DNA from: Takakia lepidozioides | Lineage: Eukaryota > Streptophyta > Takakiopsida > Takakiales > Takakiaceae | Direction: 5' to 3' | Assembly (NCBI GenBank): GCA_030704615.1 | Contig: CM060732.1 | Coordinates: 45,551,053-45,615,052, forward strand | Length of the DNA stretch: 64,000 nt | Part shown: in pieces, positions 35,901 to 46,385 of the stretch | Numbering within the stretch: the stretch's first letter is position 1 | Layout: every line of letters begins with the position of its first letter | Notes under the pieces: model-generated | What the model saw: the letters and a program-made list of their open reading frames with translations, nothing else | Told to the model about the DNA's origin: nothing | The model's database searches: none | Program-made: the position numbers and the translations under genes

Positions 35901-36168
35901 CAGCGTAGGTTTCTCACAGAAAGAGGCTACTATATTTTACAGCGATAACCAAAGCTGTATAAGACTTATCGATAATCCAGAGTTTCATAAGCGTACTAAG
36001 CACATTGATGTGCAATATCACATCGTACGAGAGCATCACAACAACCGGGAGATCAACATTCAGTACATCAGCACAAACGATCAAGTTGCTGATATCTTCA
36101 CTAAAGCTCTCAGTCATGACAAGTTCCACAAATTCCGTTCTTTGCTTGGCATGCATAATGAACACTGA
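32924..36168 (+). pseudogene. copia pol: protease, integrase, RT, RNase H
   Basis: Pieces in order: protease WYADGGATEHMT (usual DSG is DGG); pre-integrase LWHHCMGHVHSAMI; integrase IHSDVCGPM and TLRTDRRGEYL, then YTPAHNDVSVQRDNR, where the usual catalytic Glu of the VAERKNR region is gone; RT CKWVYKLKLKSD, ARLVAKGYSQ, IFVDDGL (YVDD box); RNase H DADFAGDLDDKKSRSGC, STTEAEYVA, end VADIFTKAL. Frame breaks lie near 33100, 33812, 34102, 34545, 35104 and 35456. Not functional. Confidence 0.9.
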
Positions 36169-36218
36169 GTGGGAGTTATCCTGAAATGAACATTGTTCAC
36201 TGTAATTTTGAGTGGGAA

Positions 36219-36618
36219 TATTAGATTTTAGTCAAAATCTTACAGTGAAGTTAACCTGATCTGTTAACACATCTCAGTTAACTTGCAGTTAACATTTTCT
36301 TGTTATTAGTTACAGTTTGGTTAGAGTTAGATTTTGCCCGCCAAAAGGTGTGGCTCTAGTTTACAACTAAGTGTTATTGACTCTTCGATGGCCCGAGTTG
36401 TTGATGATCAGAACCTGTGCAACTCTCGCTGCTATGAGAGATATGGTTGATCACATTACTAAGAGATATAAGCTTAGTGAGATGGCAGAACACATCGCAT
36501 ATGTGTATGTACAAGCAAAGTTTGTTGCTGACTGTTTAAGTGATTTAGACCAGATAATGAGCAAGTTAGATCAGAACAAGTCAGATCAGGTTGTGTAACG
36601 AGATCAGGAAATTAAATA
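36219..36618 (+). repeat. 3' LTR of the copia element
   Basis: About 400 bp, partner of 31740-32129. It has an extra AGTCAGATCAG-like duplication near the end relative to the 5' LTR. Confidence 0.85.
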
Positions 36619-37375
36619 ATTGGCCCATTTAACCATTCATGTCTCTTACTCTATAAACCACTCGCAACAATGGTAACCACTGGCAAGTAGTTAATCTAGA
36701 TGAAACGCCACGGTGGCATCAGATATAGTGGCTGGAAGTGGTTTCAACCACTTACTACTCCACGTGTAATATTGTAATTTTTTATTTAGGATTTATCATT
36801 TGGTAATATAGTTGTCGTTTAGACCCCCTTGAGAAAACATGATTCAATGGCAATCAAAGCACAACTTTGAGCAACAACAAATTGTGTCATGGACTAATGG
36901 GCTTCTGCTATAGGCCCTTCATTTTGCTAACCTGGTGAAGACGGAGGCAGCCATCACGGATCAATTGCTTGTGGGCTTGAACTACATTGGTGGTTATCAT
37001 GAGCAAGGAAACAAATATGCCTCTCTGATTGATCAACAAAGATTAAGCCCAGGCTGAAAAATCTTCTAAGAATCTATCATAGGCAAACAATATTCCTTAC
37101 ATACCCATGCCGGAGCTCAAAAATATTCTAGGAATCCATCTCGGGATATTGGAATCTTCACGAGCCTGGGGTTACAGAACGAGCCTCGCATTTTTTATGT
37201 TTCTATATCCAGGCCCATGTTCAAGGCAGCTCCAAAGTCGGCATTTTTCCAGCATTGCAAGCGAAACTCCATAGTGGGCTGAGGAGAGGGTTGTGGGACT
37301 GGATGTGGGTCTTGGGGAGTGTCAAGCCTGATGATAGAAGACCTTCTTTTTGGGCTGTAGATTTTGTGTCTATGA
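36619..37375. other. no gene recognised
   Basis: Spacer after the copia element. Nothing I can support beyond short random open frames. Confidence 0.5.
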
Positions 37376-37387
37376 CACTTCCATAGT

Positions 37388-37500
37388 GACAGCGTCAAAG
37401 CTGGACTTGTACCAGATGTCATTGTGAACACTTGCCTTGGTGGACATGTATGGGAAGCAAAGGGAGTGTTCCACAATATGGCTCAACGAAAGCATTTGTG
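37388..37500 (+). pseudogene. PPR relic related to the giant PPR-DYW genes
   Basis: Reads DSVKAGLVPDVIVNTCLGGHVW, then EAKGVFHNMAQRK, closely matching KAGIVPDVILNTALVDMYAK...DAKGVFNNMAER of the large genes, with a deletion of about 22 bases covering CGSIE. No further repeats around it, so it is a stray fragment of the family. Confidence 0.8.
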
Positions 37501-37656
37501 AACATGTTATGGGACTTCGCTCTTTCTGGTGGCGGGGGTACTAAAGTGTGAAGGCTGGAAGCCATTTACAACCCTACAATTCAGCAGCGTTAGTGTGAAG
37601 GATTGGCATAACTCAATAAAATTTTCCAAATCAAAGTACTTAAGGGTGATTGGTGA

Positions 37657-38022
37657 TTGGGAAACAAAGTTACCCTTGAGAAATTTGACTTGGAAAATTT
37701 TGCTGAGGGTTTAAAGCGTAGCTCTATTGATACTGGCACGAAAAAATGTTCATTTCTGGGACTCAAGACTGATAAGCTTTGTGAGCTTTTTGATGCCTCA
37801 TGGCAAGATTGCTACGGAAGGAGTTGTTTCTCCTCTGGCCTGCTTTGTGAGCTGGTGCTTCCCTTTCAAGAACAAAATTGCAGGGGTGTGATTACAACAA
37901 TCACAAACATGGAAGCAATGAACATAGGCCTGCACCACATTGGTGCTGGATCCAGAAGAATCCTACCATTGGGTTTTTTTTGTTGTCAAATGAATTGTGG
38001 TGTTATGTATAAGGTGGTCTAG
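37657..38022 (+). CDS. unknown open frame, 121 codons
   Basis: Starts MGNKVTLEKFDLENFAEGL. No recognised domain. No repeats or neighbours explain it; may be chance or a decayed exon. Confidence 0.15.
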   Translation: MGNKVTLEKFDLENFAEGLKRSSIDTGTKKCSFLGLKTDKLCELFDASWQDCYGRSCFSSGLLCELVLPFQEQNCRGVITTITNMEAMNIGLHHIGAGSRRILPLGFFCCQMNCGVMYKVV

Positions 38023-38860
38023 GAAGGTTTGTGGGCTGTTGCGACAACTCCCCACTTTGGTTGCAGCTTCGATGTTTCCCATATTGTAAGCTTATGTGAT
38101 GTGCTCTTGTTGAACTAAAGCCAGGGAGCTTGGAGAGACTATGAATGTCATATGAGTGTGAAAGACACTTATACTGTGTAGCTACACGACAAAATAACTT
38201 CTCGATCTAGATGCAGAGGTCTTCTGAAGATGTATTCATATCCAGTGATTGTTTATAGGTTTCTGTATAAAACTACTGACCTACATACTCATGAGACAGA
38301 GACATGGCGATTGCTTTGATTATCAAGTCTATGGAAATCCTACGGAGTGCTCTCATTTGATGCTACTGTTAACTGCAAACCTGAGGGCTTAGTCTGAATC
38401 TTTGATACTAAGCCCTCAGTTATATTCACCGGTGCATATAACTTGCTTGGTCATTGCCATTCATTTTCACCATTGCATGTTACTTGTTCAGATGTGAGGG
38501 GGGATATCATGATATGGAACAGTACTGATATATATGTAATCAGTTGTGCCACAGCCAACTCCCACCCACTACAGCACTAGTTCTCTATGTCACTGGTCAC
38601 CACTTAACCCTTGGTGGTTTGATGCTGACTGTAATATACACATGTTGATGTTCCTAAGTTCAATGCCTGGCATGGAACCATGGTAGTTGTGACTGGTGAT
38701 CATGTCCAGGGAAAACATTATTTCCCACCAGATATCTTAGGTACACAAGTTGTGGCCATCTGCCATTGTAACACTATTTCAGAGAAGATTTAGGATTCCA
38801 GTTTTCTGCTTATCATGCCGGAGGTACCGGGATAGAGGCTTGAAGCACATGGCAGATGAA

Positions 38861-39670
38861 TTAACCCTTAAAGGACGAGACCTCTTTTGGTGGGCCACCC
38901 CCAAAAGTGTACATACCTGCCTGTCTTGAGCTCTATCTTGCTACCCTGAATCATCCAAAAATTTGAACCTTACAAATACATTCCTGACTACCACATTCAT
39001 CTACCCCCAGAAAATCAGGAAGATCCACCATTGGAATGGGTAGATTTCTAACAAAATACTATTGTGAATTTTTGAAGCCCACTCAAAAATTGCATGGCAA
39101 AAATGGTTTGACCAATAGATTCAAGTGTCGAGTTAAAATTTCTGAGGCAGATGCCCTCCATAATCTGATTATATGGCACCCAAGGGACTCTCTTCCCAAA
39201 AATTCCCAAAATACAAATAGGTTCTGATTATATGGCACCCAAGGGACTCTCTTCCCAAAAATTCCCAAAATACAAATAGGTTGCTTTGTACGTGAAATCT
39301 GGGGGATAAATTATCATGGTTTGGCTTCTTACCCAAGTACAGCCTATTTGTTTTCTAATTCCTCTAGTAGGTAAAGTGCACACTAACATTACATAGTGCC
39401 TTGTAAAACAAAATTGGCATTTTGATAAAATCTGAGCCCTAGATGTTGTTCGTCATTTGGCCTGCCACGTAGGCAAGTCAACGCTGGATTTCCCAGGGAC
39501 CCCCCCCCTAGGGAGCAAAGCTTTTAATATTTCACAGCGCTTTCCCTCGTGTGCTTCTCCCTAGCCCCCTCACTTTACCTTCGGGCCCACTCACATCCAC
39601 TAAAAGTGGATCGTGGCCTGACACGAGCAGAATTGACCCAATTCCGGCGGCGTCGGCGTTTAGGGATTAA
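38861..39670. mobile_element. piggyBac-like non-autonomous element 2
   Basis: TTAA at 38861-38864 followed by CCCTTAAAGGACGAGACC. The right end, complemented, reads TTAATCCCTAAACGCCGACG (39651-39670), an imperfect inverted repeat. It shares TGGTTTGACCAA and CCTGCCACGT.AG..GTCAAC with element 1 at similar distances, in the opposite strand sense. No coding capacity. Confidence 0.55.
39165..39282. repeat. 59-bp exact tandem duplication
   Basis: Two adjacent near-perfect copies starting CTGATTATATGGCACCCAAG and ending ACAAATAGGTT, inside piggyBac-like element 2. Recent slippage or unequal exchange. Confidence 0.9.
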
Positions 39671-39879
39671 GCATTGGGACAGTACTTTCAGGCTGTATTC
39701 TAGGGCTCAGAATTTTGTGTGGCCTCGTCGTTATGAGGCTGGTCAGACGACCGTCAGGCCGTCTCATTAATATAGGAGCAAACTACCTTCATGCGTCAAG
39801 GACTTAGAATTTTTTTGGCATATGAATTTTACAACTACCTCCATGCAGGTAGTTTTAGGATTTTCTACATGAAGGTAGT

Positions 39880-40030
39880 TGCCAAACCAGGCTGATAGTT
39901 GCATATCACCTCCATGGAGGTGGTTACAGTAAGCGCCAACCACCGGAACTACGCTCAAGGAATGGAACCCAAGACCTGCATAGCCACATCGCCATTGACC
40001 TACCACCAGACCACAACAACAACAGCTTGA
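39880..40030 (-). mobile_element. tRNA-like SINE head, minus strand
   Basis: Read on the minus strand: TGGTGGTAGGTCAATGG (A-box-like), then ~30 bp later GGGTTCCATTCC (B-box). No cloverleaf of a working tRNA and no close second copy here, so a SINE head or tRNA relic. Confidence 0.4.
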
Positions 40031-40789
40031 CGTTTTTTTCGATATATAAGAGAAACAGGGGAATAGGGATCCTTTTAATGTAGGGGGGCCGCTGTCAGGT
40101 CCCTGTCCCCTCTGCACCGTGCGGCCTCATTAGGACGAGGCCACACAAAATTCTGAGGCGTATTCTAGATGTTATCAACAACTTATCAACAACTTATCAA
40201 AATTTTCACGGTTCTAAGTAGAAGAGTTGCTCATTCATTACAAACCAAGCAGTGGCATGAGAGTTTGTGTGCTAGAAAAAGCGTCTTGTTCCTTGAAACT
40301 AACAAGTCATGCTGGAGAGTCCTTGAAACTTACAAATCATTAGCAATCTTGACCCATAAGATCATGATCTTATAGAAGGCCCCAAAATATTCCTGCATAA
40401 TGGACTCTGGAGAGTCCTATGTCGTTCAAGAAAATTTGATTTCTTCGGGTCACAATTAATGCTTATCAATGAAATTATGAAAAGATAGTTCTCACATCGA
40501 ATTGGACTTTGGTTGACCACCTGAAGCCTCCTATCTCAAATTATCCCTGATAACCGGAATAGCCCTCAGTTCAGTTGACAATCTATGTGAACTACAGACA
40601 ATCATCCCAAGTCCTAAAAATCCTACAACCTCTCCCATCATTCTCATGTTCATAATCCATACGACCTCTAGTTTTTGATGCAAGGAAGGCTTTGGAGCAA
40701 TATTTCAAAACAGTGCTTCAAAACCTTCCTTATGAAGATTGCTTTTAAGTCAAAATCCCCCCTTCACTCACTACCTGCTGCAGTCAAGT
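40031..40789. other. no gene recognised
   Basis: Spacer before the left arm of the inverted duplication. Contains only short open frames and a small direct repeat (CCTTGAAACT.ACAA.TCAT near 40280). Confidence 0.5.
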
Positions 40790-40970
40790 GCAATTATGGG
40801 CTGACTTGCTACCTGTGCTGGGTAGACCCCACTACCATATCCTGTGGATATTCCACAGGAAATGCCCTCAACAATACAATATGGTCAATGTTGTCAGGTG
40901 GATGAACAGAGTAGCTACACAGATCAATGAATGAAGCAAGACACTCGCAATGTTTCCAGAAAACATTGGT

Positions 40971-43900
40971 TCACCAGTAATCCCCACAAGAACAAACCCC
41001 ATCTTCAAAGTGGTGAAAGCGGTTAGCATCCCGTACAACAATTGCTCGGCCAACAATCTTTGAGATGAACTTCGTGGACATGTGGCAGTCACCACACACC
41101 CGAAGATTCTTGATGAGACGGAGAGGGGACCTAGGGGCCGTGCTGATTAGCCCAAAACCAAGGGCCAGCTTCTCACTGTGGTGGCAAAGAGAAAATTCCT
41201 TTTGCTCCTCCCCCACATCATGCAATACAAAGCGTGTGTCAGGCACATACCCTGCCTCTTTCATCTGCCCAGACAATCTTCTCAGCTCAGTATGGATTTC
41301 CTTAATTTTGGGATGCAATTTGTCATCTACAACAAAGGTGTGGACCCTGTTGCCAACCTCAATGCAGCAGCGACCTGGCTCCTTTCTAGCACCTCTGACA
41401 TTCATCATTTTTCTCACCTTTGCACTATCGTCCCACCTGCCAGCTGCAGCATAGATGTTCGAGAGCAACACATAAGTCGCAGCATCCTGTTCATCCCACT
41501 TGAGGATAGATGTTGCCGCACGTTCAGCCATCTCCACATTGCCGTGGATTCTACAGGCACCAAGCAAGGCCTTCCACACCACAGCATCTGGTTGAATTGG
41601 CATTTTATTAATGAGGTCCTCTGCCTCATCCAATCGCCCCGCACGTCCAAGAAGGTCAACCATGCAGCCAAAGTGCTTTACAGTTAGAGTAACATCGTGA
41701 TCCTGACTCAGGGAATCAAAGTACCGTCTCCCTTCATCCACTAGGCCAACATGGCTGCATGCAGAGAGAACACATATAAAGGTGATACTGTCCGGCTTCA
41801 AGCCTTCCATTTGCATTCCTTCAAATAGTTGCAGGGCCTCTCTATGACAACCATGCTGGGCATATCCTGCGATCATCGCACTCCACGTCACCGCATCTCG
41901 ATCGGCCATATTGTCAAACACTCCCTTTGCATCTTCAATGCTCCCACATTTGGCATACATGTCCAATAGGGCAGTGTTCAGAATGACATCTGGTACAATT
42001 CCAGCTTTGATGATGTCACCATGGACCTCTTTGCCCTTCTCCAGGGCTGCCAGGTTTGCACACACACTGCAAACACAAACAAACGTGATGTGGTCAGGTG
42101 TCACCCCTTTCCACATCATTTGCTCATAGGTCTCCAAAGCCTCCCTCCCACATCCCTGCTGTGCACATCCTGCGATCATTGCATTCCACGACACCACATC
42201 TCGTTCAGCCATATTGTCGAAAACTCCCTTCCCATCTTCAATGCTCCCACATTTGGCATACATGTCCAACAGGGCAGTGTTCAGAATGACATCTGGTACA
42301 ATTCCAGCTTTGACAATGTCACCATGGACCTCTTTACCCTTTTTCAGGGCTGCCAGGCCCGCACATGCATTGCAAGCGCAAACAAACGTGATGTGGTTGG
42401 GTTTCACCCCTTCCCGCATCATTTGCTCATAGGTCTCCAAAGCCTCCATTCCGCACCCCTGCTGTGCATATCCTGCGATCATCGTGTTCCACGATACCAG
42501 ATTTCGTTCAGGCATAGTGTTAAACACTCCCTTTGCATCTTCAATGCTCCCACATTTGGCATACATGTCCACCAGGGCAGTGTTCAGAATGACATCTGGT
42601 ACCATTCCAGCTGTGACGATGTCACCATGGACCTCTTTGCCCTTTTCAAGGGCTGCCAGGCTTGCACACGCATTGCAAATGCAAATAAACGTGATGTGGT
42701 TGGGCTCTACCCCTTCTCGCATCATTTGTTCATAGGTCTCCAAAGCCTCCCTCCGATGCCCCTGCTGTGCATAACCTGTGACCATTGTGTTCCAGGACAC
42801 CACATCTCGTTCAGCCATATTGTTGAAGACTCCCTTTGCATCCTCAATGCACCCACATTTGGCATACATGTCCACCAGGGTATTATTCAGAATGACATCT
42901 GGTACCAGTCCAGCTTTGACGATGTCACCATGGACCTCTTTGCCCTTATCCAGGACTGCCATGCTTGCACACGCATTGCAAACGGAAACAAATGTGATGT
43001 GGTTGGGCTTCACCCCTTCCTGCATCATCTGCTCATAGGTCTCCAAAGCCTCCATTCCGCGCCCCTGCTGTGCATATCCTGCAATCATTGTGCTCCACGA
43101 CACCACATCACGTTCAGCAATATTGTTGAACACTCCCTTTGCATCTTCAATGCTCCCACATTTGGCATACATGTCCACCAGGGTATTTTGGAGAATGACA
43201 TCTGGTACAACTCCAGCTTTGATGATGTCACCATGAACCTCTTTGCCCTTGTCCAGGGCTGCCAGGCTCGCACACGCATTGCAAACGCAAATAAATGTGA
43301 TGTGGTCAGGCGTCACCCCTTTCCACATCATTTGCTCATAGGTCTCAAAAGCCTCCATCGCACGCCCCTGCTGTGCGTATCCAGCAATCATGGTGTTCCA
43401 CGAGACCACATTTCGTTCAGTCATATTGTCAAAAACTCTTTTTGCATTTTCAATGCTCCCACATTTGGCGTACATGTCCACCAGGGCAGTGTTCAGAATA
43501 ACATCTGGTACAACTCCAGCTTTGATGATGTCCCCATGGACCTCTTTGCCCTTTTCCAGGGCTGCCAGGCTCGCACACGCATTGCAAACGCAAACAAACG
43601 TGATATGGTCAGGCTTCAGCCCTTTCCGCATCATTTGCTTATAGGTCTCCAAAGCTTCCATCCCACGCCCCTGCTTTGCATATCCTGCAATCATAGGGCT
43701 CCAGGACACCACATCTTGTTCAGCCATATTGTCAAACACTCCCTTTGCATCTTCAATGCTCCCACATTTGGCATACATGTCCACTAGGGCAGTTTCCAGA
43801 ATGACATCTGGTACAATTCCAGCTTTGATGATGTCACCATGGACCTTTTTGCCCTTTTCCAGGGCTGCCAGGCTGGCACACGCATTGCAAGCGCAAACAA

Positions 43901-45092
43901 ACGTGATGTGGTTGGGTTTCACCCCTTCCCGCATCATTTGCTCATAGGTCTGCAAAGCCTCCATCCCATGCCCCTGCTGTGCATATCCTGCGATCATTGC
44001 ATTCCACGACACCACATTTCGTTGGGTCATATTGTCGAACATTCCCTTTGCATCTTCAATGCTCCCACATTTAGCATACATGTCCACCAGGGCAGTCTTC
44101 AGAATTATATCTGGTACAATTCCAGCTTTGACGATGTCACCATGGACCTCTTTGCCCTTTTCCAGTGCTGCCAGGCTTGCACATGCCTTGCAAATGCAAA
44201 CAAACGTGATGTGGTCGGGCTTCACCCCTTCCCGCCTCATTTGCTCATATGTCTCCAAAGCATTCCTACCACACCTATGCTTGGAAAATCCTCCTATCAT
44301 TATATTCCACGAGACCAAACATCGTTGAGGCATTGTGTTGAACACTTGGTGAGCATCCATGATGCTCCCACATTTAACATACATGTTGACAAGTGTGTTG
44401 TGTAGATAAACATTTGGCTTGAATCCACTTTGGATAATGTGAGCATGCACCTGCTTTCCAGCTTCCAGACCTTTCAGCTTGATGCACTTATGCAAGAGAC
44501 AGACATAAGTATCTGAATCTGCAGAAATGCCTCCCTGGGTTAAAGTCTGTAGAGCCTCTTTCAGTTGCCCTGCCTCACATAGCATCGTCACATGCCCACA
44601 AGTGCCAGAAGAGGCATTATGGACTCCCTCTGTTGGTCGTCTTTTGGAAGCTGTGGTCATGGTTGAGGTGCCTGAGTTTATCAACTGTGCTGCAGCTGCT
44701 GCTGCTTTCAGTTGGCCGTCCACCCATGCAGGTTGCTTGTAGCTATCAATCCACAGGGAATCACAGGCAATTTTGTGCTTGAAATCCGGCCCAGTTGAGT
44801 GAATGTGGGCCCCCACTCTATCCTTGGTCCTTGATCTGTGCATATGTCTGCACCAATCATGTATAGATGCTGGCCAATCTGCTAGCAGCTGACAATGACA
44901 GCCTAGATTTGCTCTAGCAAACACCGCAACCCTACTCATCACACATGAATTGCTGATTCGCCCCCAAGACTTTAAAAAAGTGCTGGGGAGAGAGGACGAC
45001 AATTCCCAACAAAGCTTTGCATTGCATCTTGTTGTCTGCTTCTCTCTGTAATCTAACAGGCATTCACCTTTTTGCCTTGATTGTCGCACCAT
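40971..45092 (-). CDS. giant PLS-class PPR protein with PDF motif and DYW deaminase (left copy)
   Basis: Predicted organelle RNA C-to-U editing factor. Intronless. The first ATG (45092) gives 1373 residues; Met52 (44939) aligns with the start of the right copy and would give 1322. An OSB-type PDF motif lies at about 80-128 (GPDFKHKIACDSLWIDS, PAWVDGQL). Nine PPR P-L-S triplets follow, the last eight on a strict 101-residue (303-bp) period with AGIVPDVILNTALVDMYAK-type repeats. Then come E1, E2 (AATYVLLSNIYAAAGRWDD), the PG box (PGRCCIEVGNRVHTF), and a DYW domain with HSEK (zinc His/catalytic Glu), CGDCH and terminal CGDYW. All catalytic and zinc residues are present and the frame is intact. 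Transcribed away from the spacer. No clear transit peptide seen, though the Arg/Ser-rich first 60 residues could serve. Confidence 0.93.
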   Translation of the reverse strand: MVRQSRQKGECLLDYREKQTTRCNAKLCWELSSSLPSTFLKSWGRISNSCVMSRVAVFARANLGCHCQLLADWPASIHDWCRHMHRSRTKDRVGAHIHSTGPDFKHKIACDSLWIDSYKQPAWVDGQLKAAAAAAQLINSGTSTMTTASKRRPTEGVHNASSGTCGHVTMLCEAGQLKEALQTLTQGGISADSDTYVCLLHKCIKLKGLEAGKQVHAHIIQSGFKPNVYLHNTLVNMYVKCGSIMDAHQVFNTMPQRCLVSWNIMIGGFSKHRCGRNALETYEQMRREGVKPDHITFVCICKACASLAALEKGKEVHGDIVKAGIVPDIILKTALVDMYAKCGSIEDAKGMFDNMTQRNVVSWNAMIAGYAQQGHGMEALQTYEQMMREGVKPNHITFVCACNACASLAALEKGKKVHGDIIKAGIVPDVILETALVDMYAKCGSIEDAKGVFDNMAEQDVVSWSPMIAGYAKQGRGMEALETYKQMMRKGLKPDHITFVCVCNACASLAALEKGKEVHGDIIKAGVVPDVILNTALVDMYAKCGSIENAKRVFDNMTERNVVSWNTMIAGYAQQGRAMEAFETYEQMMWKGVTPDHITFICVCNACASLAALDKGKEVHGDIIKAGVVPDVILQNTLVDMYAKCGSIEDAKGVFNNIAERDVVSWSTMIAGYAQQGRGMEALETYEQMMQEGVKPNHITFVSVCNACASMAVLDKGKEVHGDIVKAGLVPDVILNNTLVDMYAKCGCIEDAKGVFNNMAERDVVSWNTMVTGYAQQGHRREALETYEQMMREGVEPNHITFICICNACASLAALEKGKEVHGDIVTAGMVPDVILNTALVDMYAKCGSIEDAKGVFNTMPERNLVSWNTMIAGYAQQGCGMEALETYEQMMREGVKPNHITFVCACNACAGLAALKKGKEVHGDIVKAGIVPDVILNTALLDMYAKCGSIEDGKGVFDNMAERDVVSWNAMIAGCAQQGCGREALETYEQMMWKGVTPDHITFVCVCSVCANLAALEKGKEVHGDIIKAGIVPDVILNTALLDMYAKCGSIEDAKGVFDNMADRDAVTWSAMIAGYAQHGCHREALQLFEGMQMEGLKPDSITFICVLSACSHVGLVDEGRRYFDSLSQDHDVTLTVKHFGCMVDLLGRAGRLDEAEDLINKMPIQPDAVVWKALLGACRIHGNVEMAERAATSILKWDEQDAATYVLLSNIYAAAGRWDDSAKVRKMMNVRGARKEPGRCCIEVGNRVHTFVVDDKLHPKIKEIHTELRRLSGQMKEAGYVPDTRFVLHDVGEEQKEFSLCHHSEKLALGFGLISTAPRSPLRLIKNLRVCGDCHMSTKFISKIVGRAIVVRDANRFHHFEDGVCSCGDYW
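41880..44290 (-). repeat. eight-unit 303-bp tandem array inside the left PPR gene
   Basis: The conserved word GATG.TGTCCCCATGGAC/GATGTCACCATGGAC recurs at 303-bp spacing (about 42012, 42315, 42618, 42921, 43224, 43527, 43830, 44133). Units are highly alike, unlike most PPR arrays, indicating recent unit duplication or gene conversion. Confidence 0.9.
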
Positions 45093-45252
45093 AGAATGGG
45101 GTCCAAATAATATTCATTCCGAAGCTTCTCCTCATCTCTGTTATTTGTTTTTGGATACTTTCCTGCTGCCACATTGAAATAATATGTGAAAATCACTCCA
45201 AACCATCATAGATCCACCCAACGAGCTTACTTGCAGAATTCAACATGGAAAT

Positions 45253-45501
45253 TTAGGGACGACTCTGATAAGAGGGCAAAACAGGCTGAAATGTGTTCAA
45301 GAAGAAGGTGCCCTCACCACATTGTCCTTGACCTTGCGTCATGAAAGCAGCTAGCTTTTCTTTCACCCATGGAGGATTCAACCGACCATCAACCCAAAAT
45401 GACTTCTTGTGTGTGCTGCTTGTGTCTGGAGTCAGGTGATCTCCGCTTGGTCTGCGAGGAGAACCACAGCTGAGCAGCCACAATCTAAACTCTGCCTTCA
45501 T
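45253..45501 (-). pseudogene. OSB-like PDF-motif fragment (left), last part
   Basis: Open frame ending SGDHLTPDTSSTHKKSFWVD, GRLNPPWVKEKLAAFMTQ, then FLNTFQPVLPSYQSRP and a stop. The GRLNPPWV..KL part matches the second half of the PDF motif of plant organellar single-stranded DNA-binding (OSB) proteins. The same frame and stop are kept in the right arm (55918-56148). Could be the last exon of an OSB-type gene or a relic. Confidence 0.5.
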
Positions 45502-45523
45502 CTTGTAACCAACAGGTAAAAAA

Positions 45524-45730
45524 TTACCAGATCATGCATGCTACTATCAGGAAGAGCCCCACAATTGTAGGATGGACAAACTTCTTCACATTGTACATTA
45601 AGAAGCCACACCTTGCCATTGCGGTCCCACCATTGTGAAGGATCTTTAAAAATCTCATGCCAAGTCTGCTCCATGCTCCACAGTAGACCTTTGTGGCCAA
45701 AAATCCGACAGCATCAACATTTCGACCAGT
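45524..45730 (-). pseudogene. OSB-like PDF-motif fragment (left), middle part
   Basis: Minus-strand reading LLWSMEQTWHEIFKDPSQWW, DRNGKVWLLNVQCEEVCPSY. W..IF.DPSQWWDRN.K is the first half of an OSB PDF motif. The right arm keeps SQWWDKRNGK but with stops after it. Confidence 0.5.
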
Positions 45731-46097
45731 TCCTTTATGGAGGAGTTCTAGTGAGCTTTCACCAACATTCATGAAAGTCACTTGGGGCTCCATTGGACTC
45801 TACGCAATGAGGGACATTCGAACATGTCCAAACTTACGCAGATGCTAACCAGCATATGTTGTAGCCTGGAGATTTTGGAGTAGTATGTGAAAACGACCAG
45901 GGAACAGCTGACCCTCACCTTTGAAACTCCAGGGAAAAGACCTTGCGAATCCTACTTTCATGCCCTGCTCAGGGAGAACGACCTCGTATCACAGTAAAAG
46001 CATTCTTCGAGAGCAAGGCGAGATTCTAACTTCACTCAACAACTAGGGGTACAATCCACTCCACACAATACGATCATACCAGACCTCAGACTCCTTC

Positions 46098-46385
46098 TCA
46101 TCCAACATGAAAAAAGCTAACCTTGTCAAGGCTACTGTCCCACCATTGTGAAGGATGTTCACGGAACTCCCGCCAGCGCTGTTCCATGCTCCAGCGTTGA
46201 CCTGCGCGCCAGATAAACCAACTATCGGCCTTGCCAAACCATCCCGTGCACTTTCTGGCTTCTTTGCGCAGAGTACATTCGTTTCTGCTGAATTGCACAA
46301 AAGACAATTCCGATTCCGAGCCTGGATCCGCTGACGCATTAGTACATACAACACAGCGACCCAAAAAGGAAAGTTCACAGCACAC
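46098..46385 (-). pseudogene. OSB-like PDF-motif fragment (left), first part
   Basis: Frame reads FGKADSWFIWRAGQRWSMEQ, RWREFREHPSQWWDSSLDKV. Again the W...F..PSQWWD half-motif. The right arm has the same block, but an 8-base deletion (CGCTGGAG region) shifts its frame. No OB-fold single-stranded DNA-binding domain could be found in front. Confidence 0.5.

Larger units (their letters stand above)
31740..36618 (+). mobile_element. degenerate Ty1/copia LTR retrotransposon
   Basis: Two LTRs (31740-32129 and 36219-36618) enclose gag, protease, integrase, RT and RNase H in copia order (integrase before RT). A purine-rich tract (GAGTGGGAA) precedes the 3' LTR. The LTRs appear to begin TAT and end ATA instead of TG...CA. 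I see no perfect target-site duplication (GCTGG against ATTGG). Many frameshifts and stops make it inactive. Confidence 0.92.
40790..46362 (-). repeat. left arm of a ~5.5-kb inverted duplication
   Basis: Reverse complement matches 55391-60912 almost throughout: 3' flank of the PPR gene (GGGCTGACTT...GGGTAGACCCCACTACCAT), the PPR-DYW gene, and the upstream OSB-like fragments up to CTGTGTTGTATGTA. Differences are substitutions, small indels and one 303-bp repeat unit. Confidence 0.9.

Noticed and set aside
36371-36598. 75-codon frame in the 3' LTR
   Set aside because: Part of the LTR; the 5' LTR has the same sequence with the frame broken.
39900-40020. A functional tRNA gene
   Set aside because: A- and B-box-like sites are present, but I could not fold a full cloverleaf with paired acceptor stem.
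42021-43787. 588-codon open frame antisense to the left PPR gene
   Set aside because: It mirrors the 303-bp PPR repeat: since 303 is divisible by three, an antisense frame free of stops in one unit stays open in all. No domain in it. The same applies to 58137-59303 and the other open frames opposite the PPR genes.
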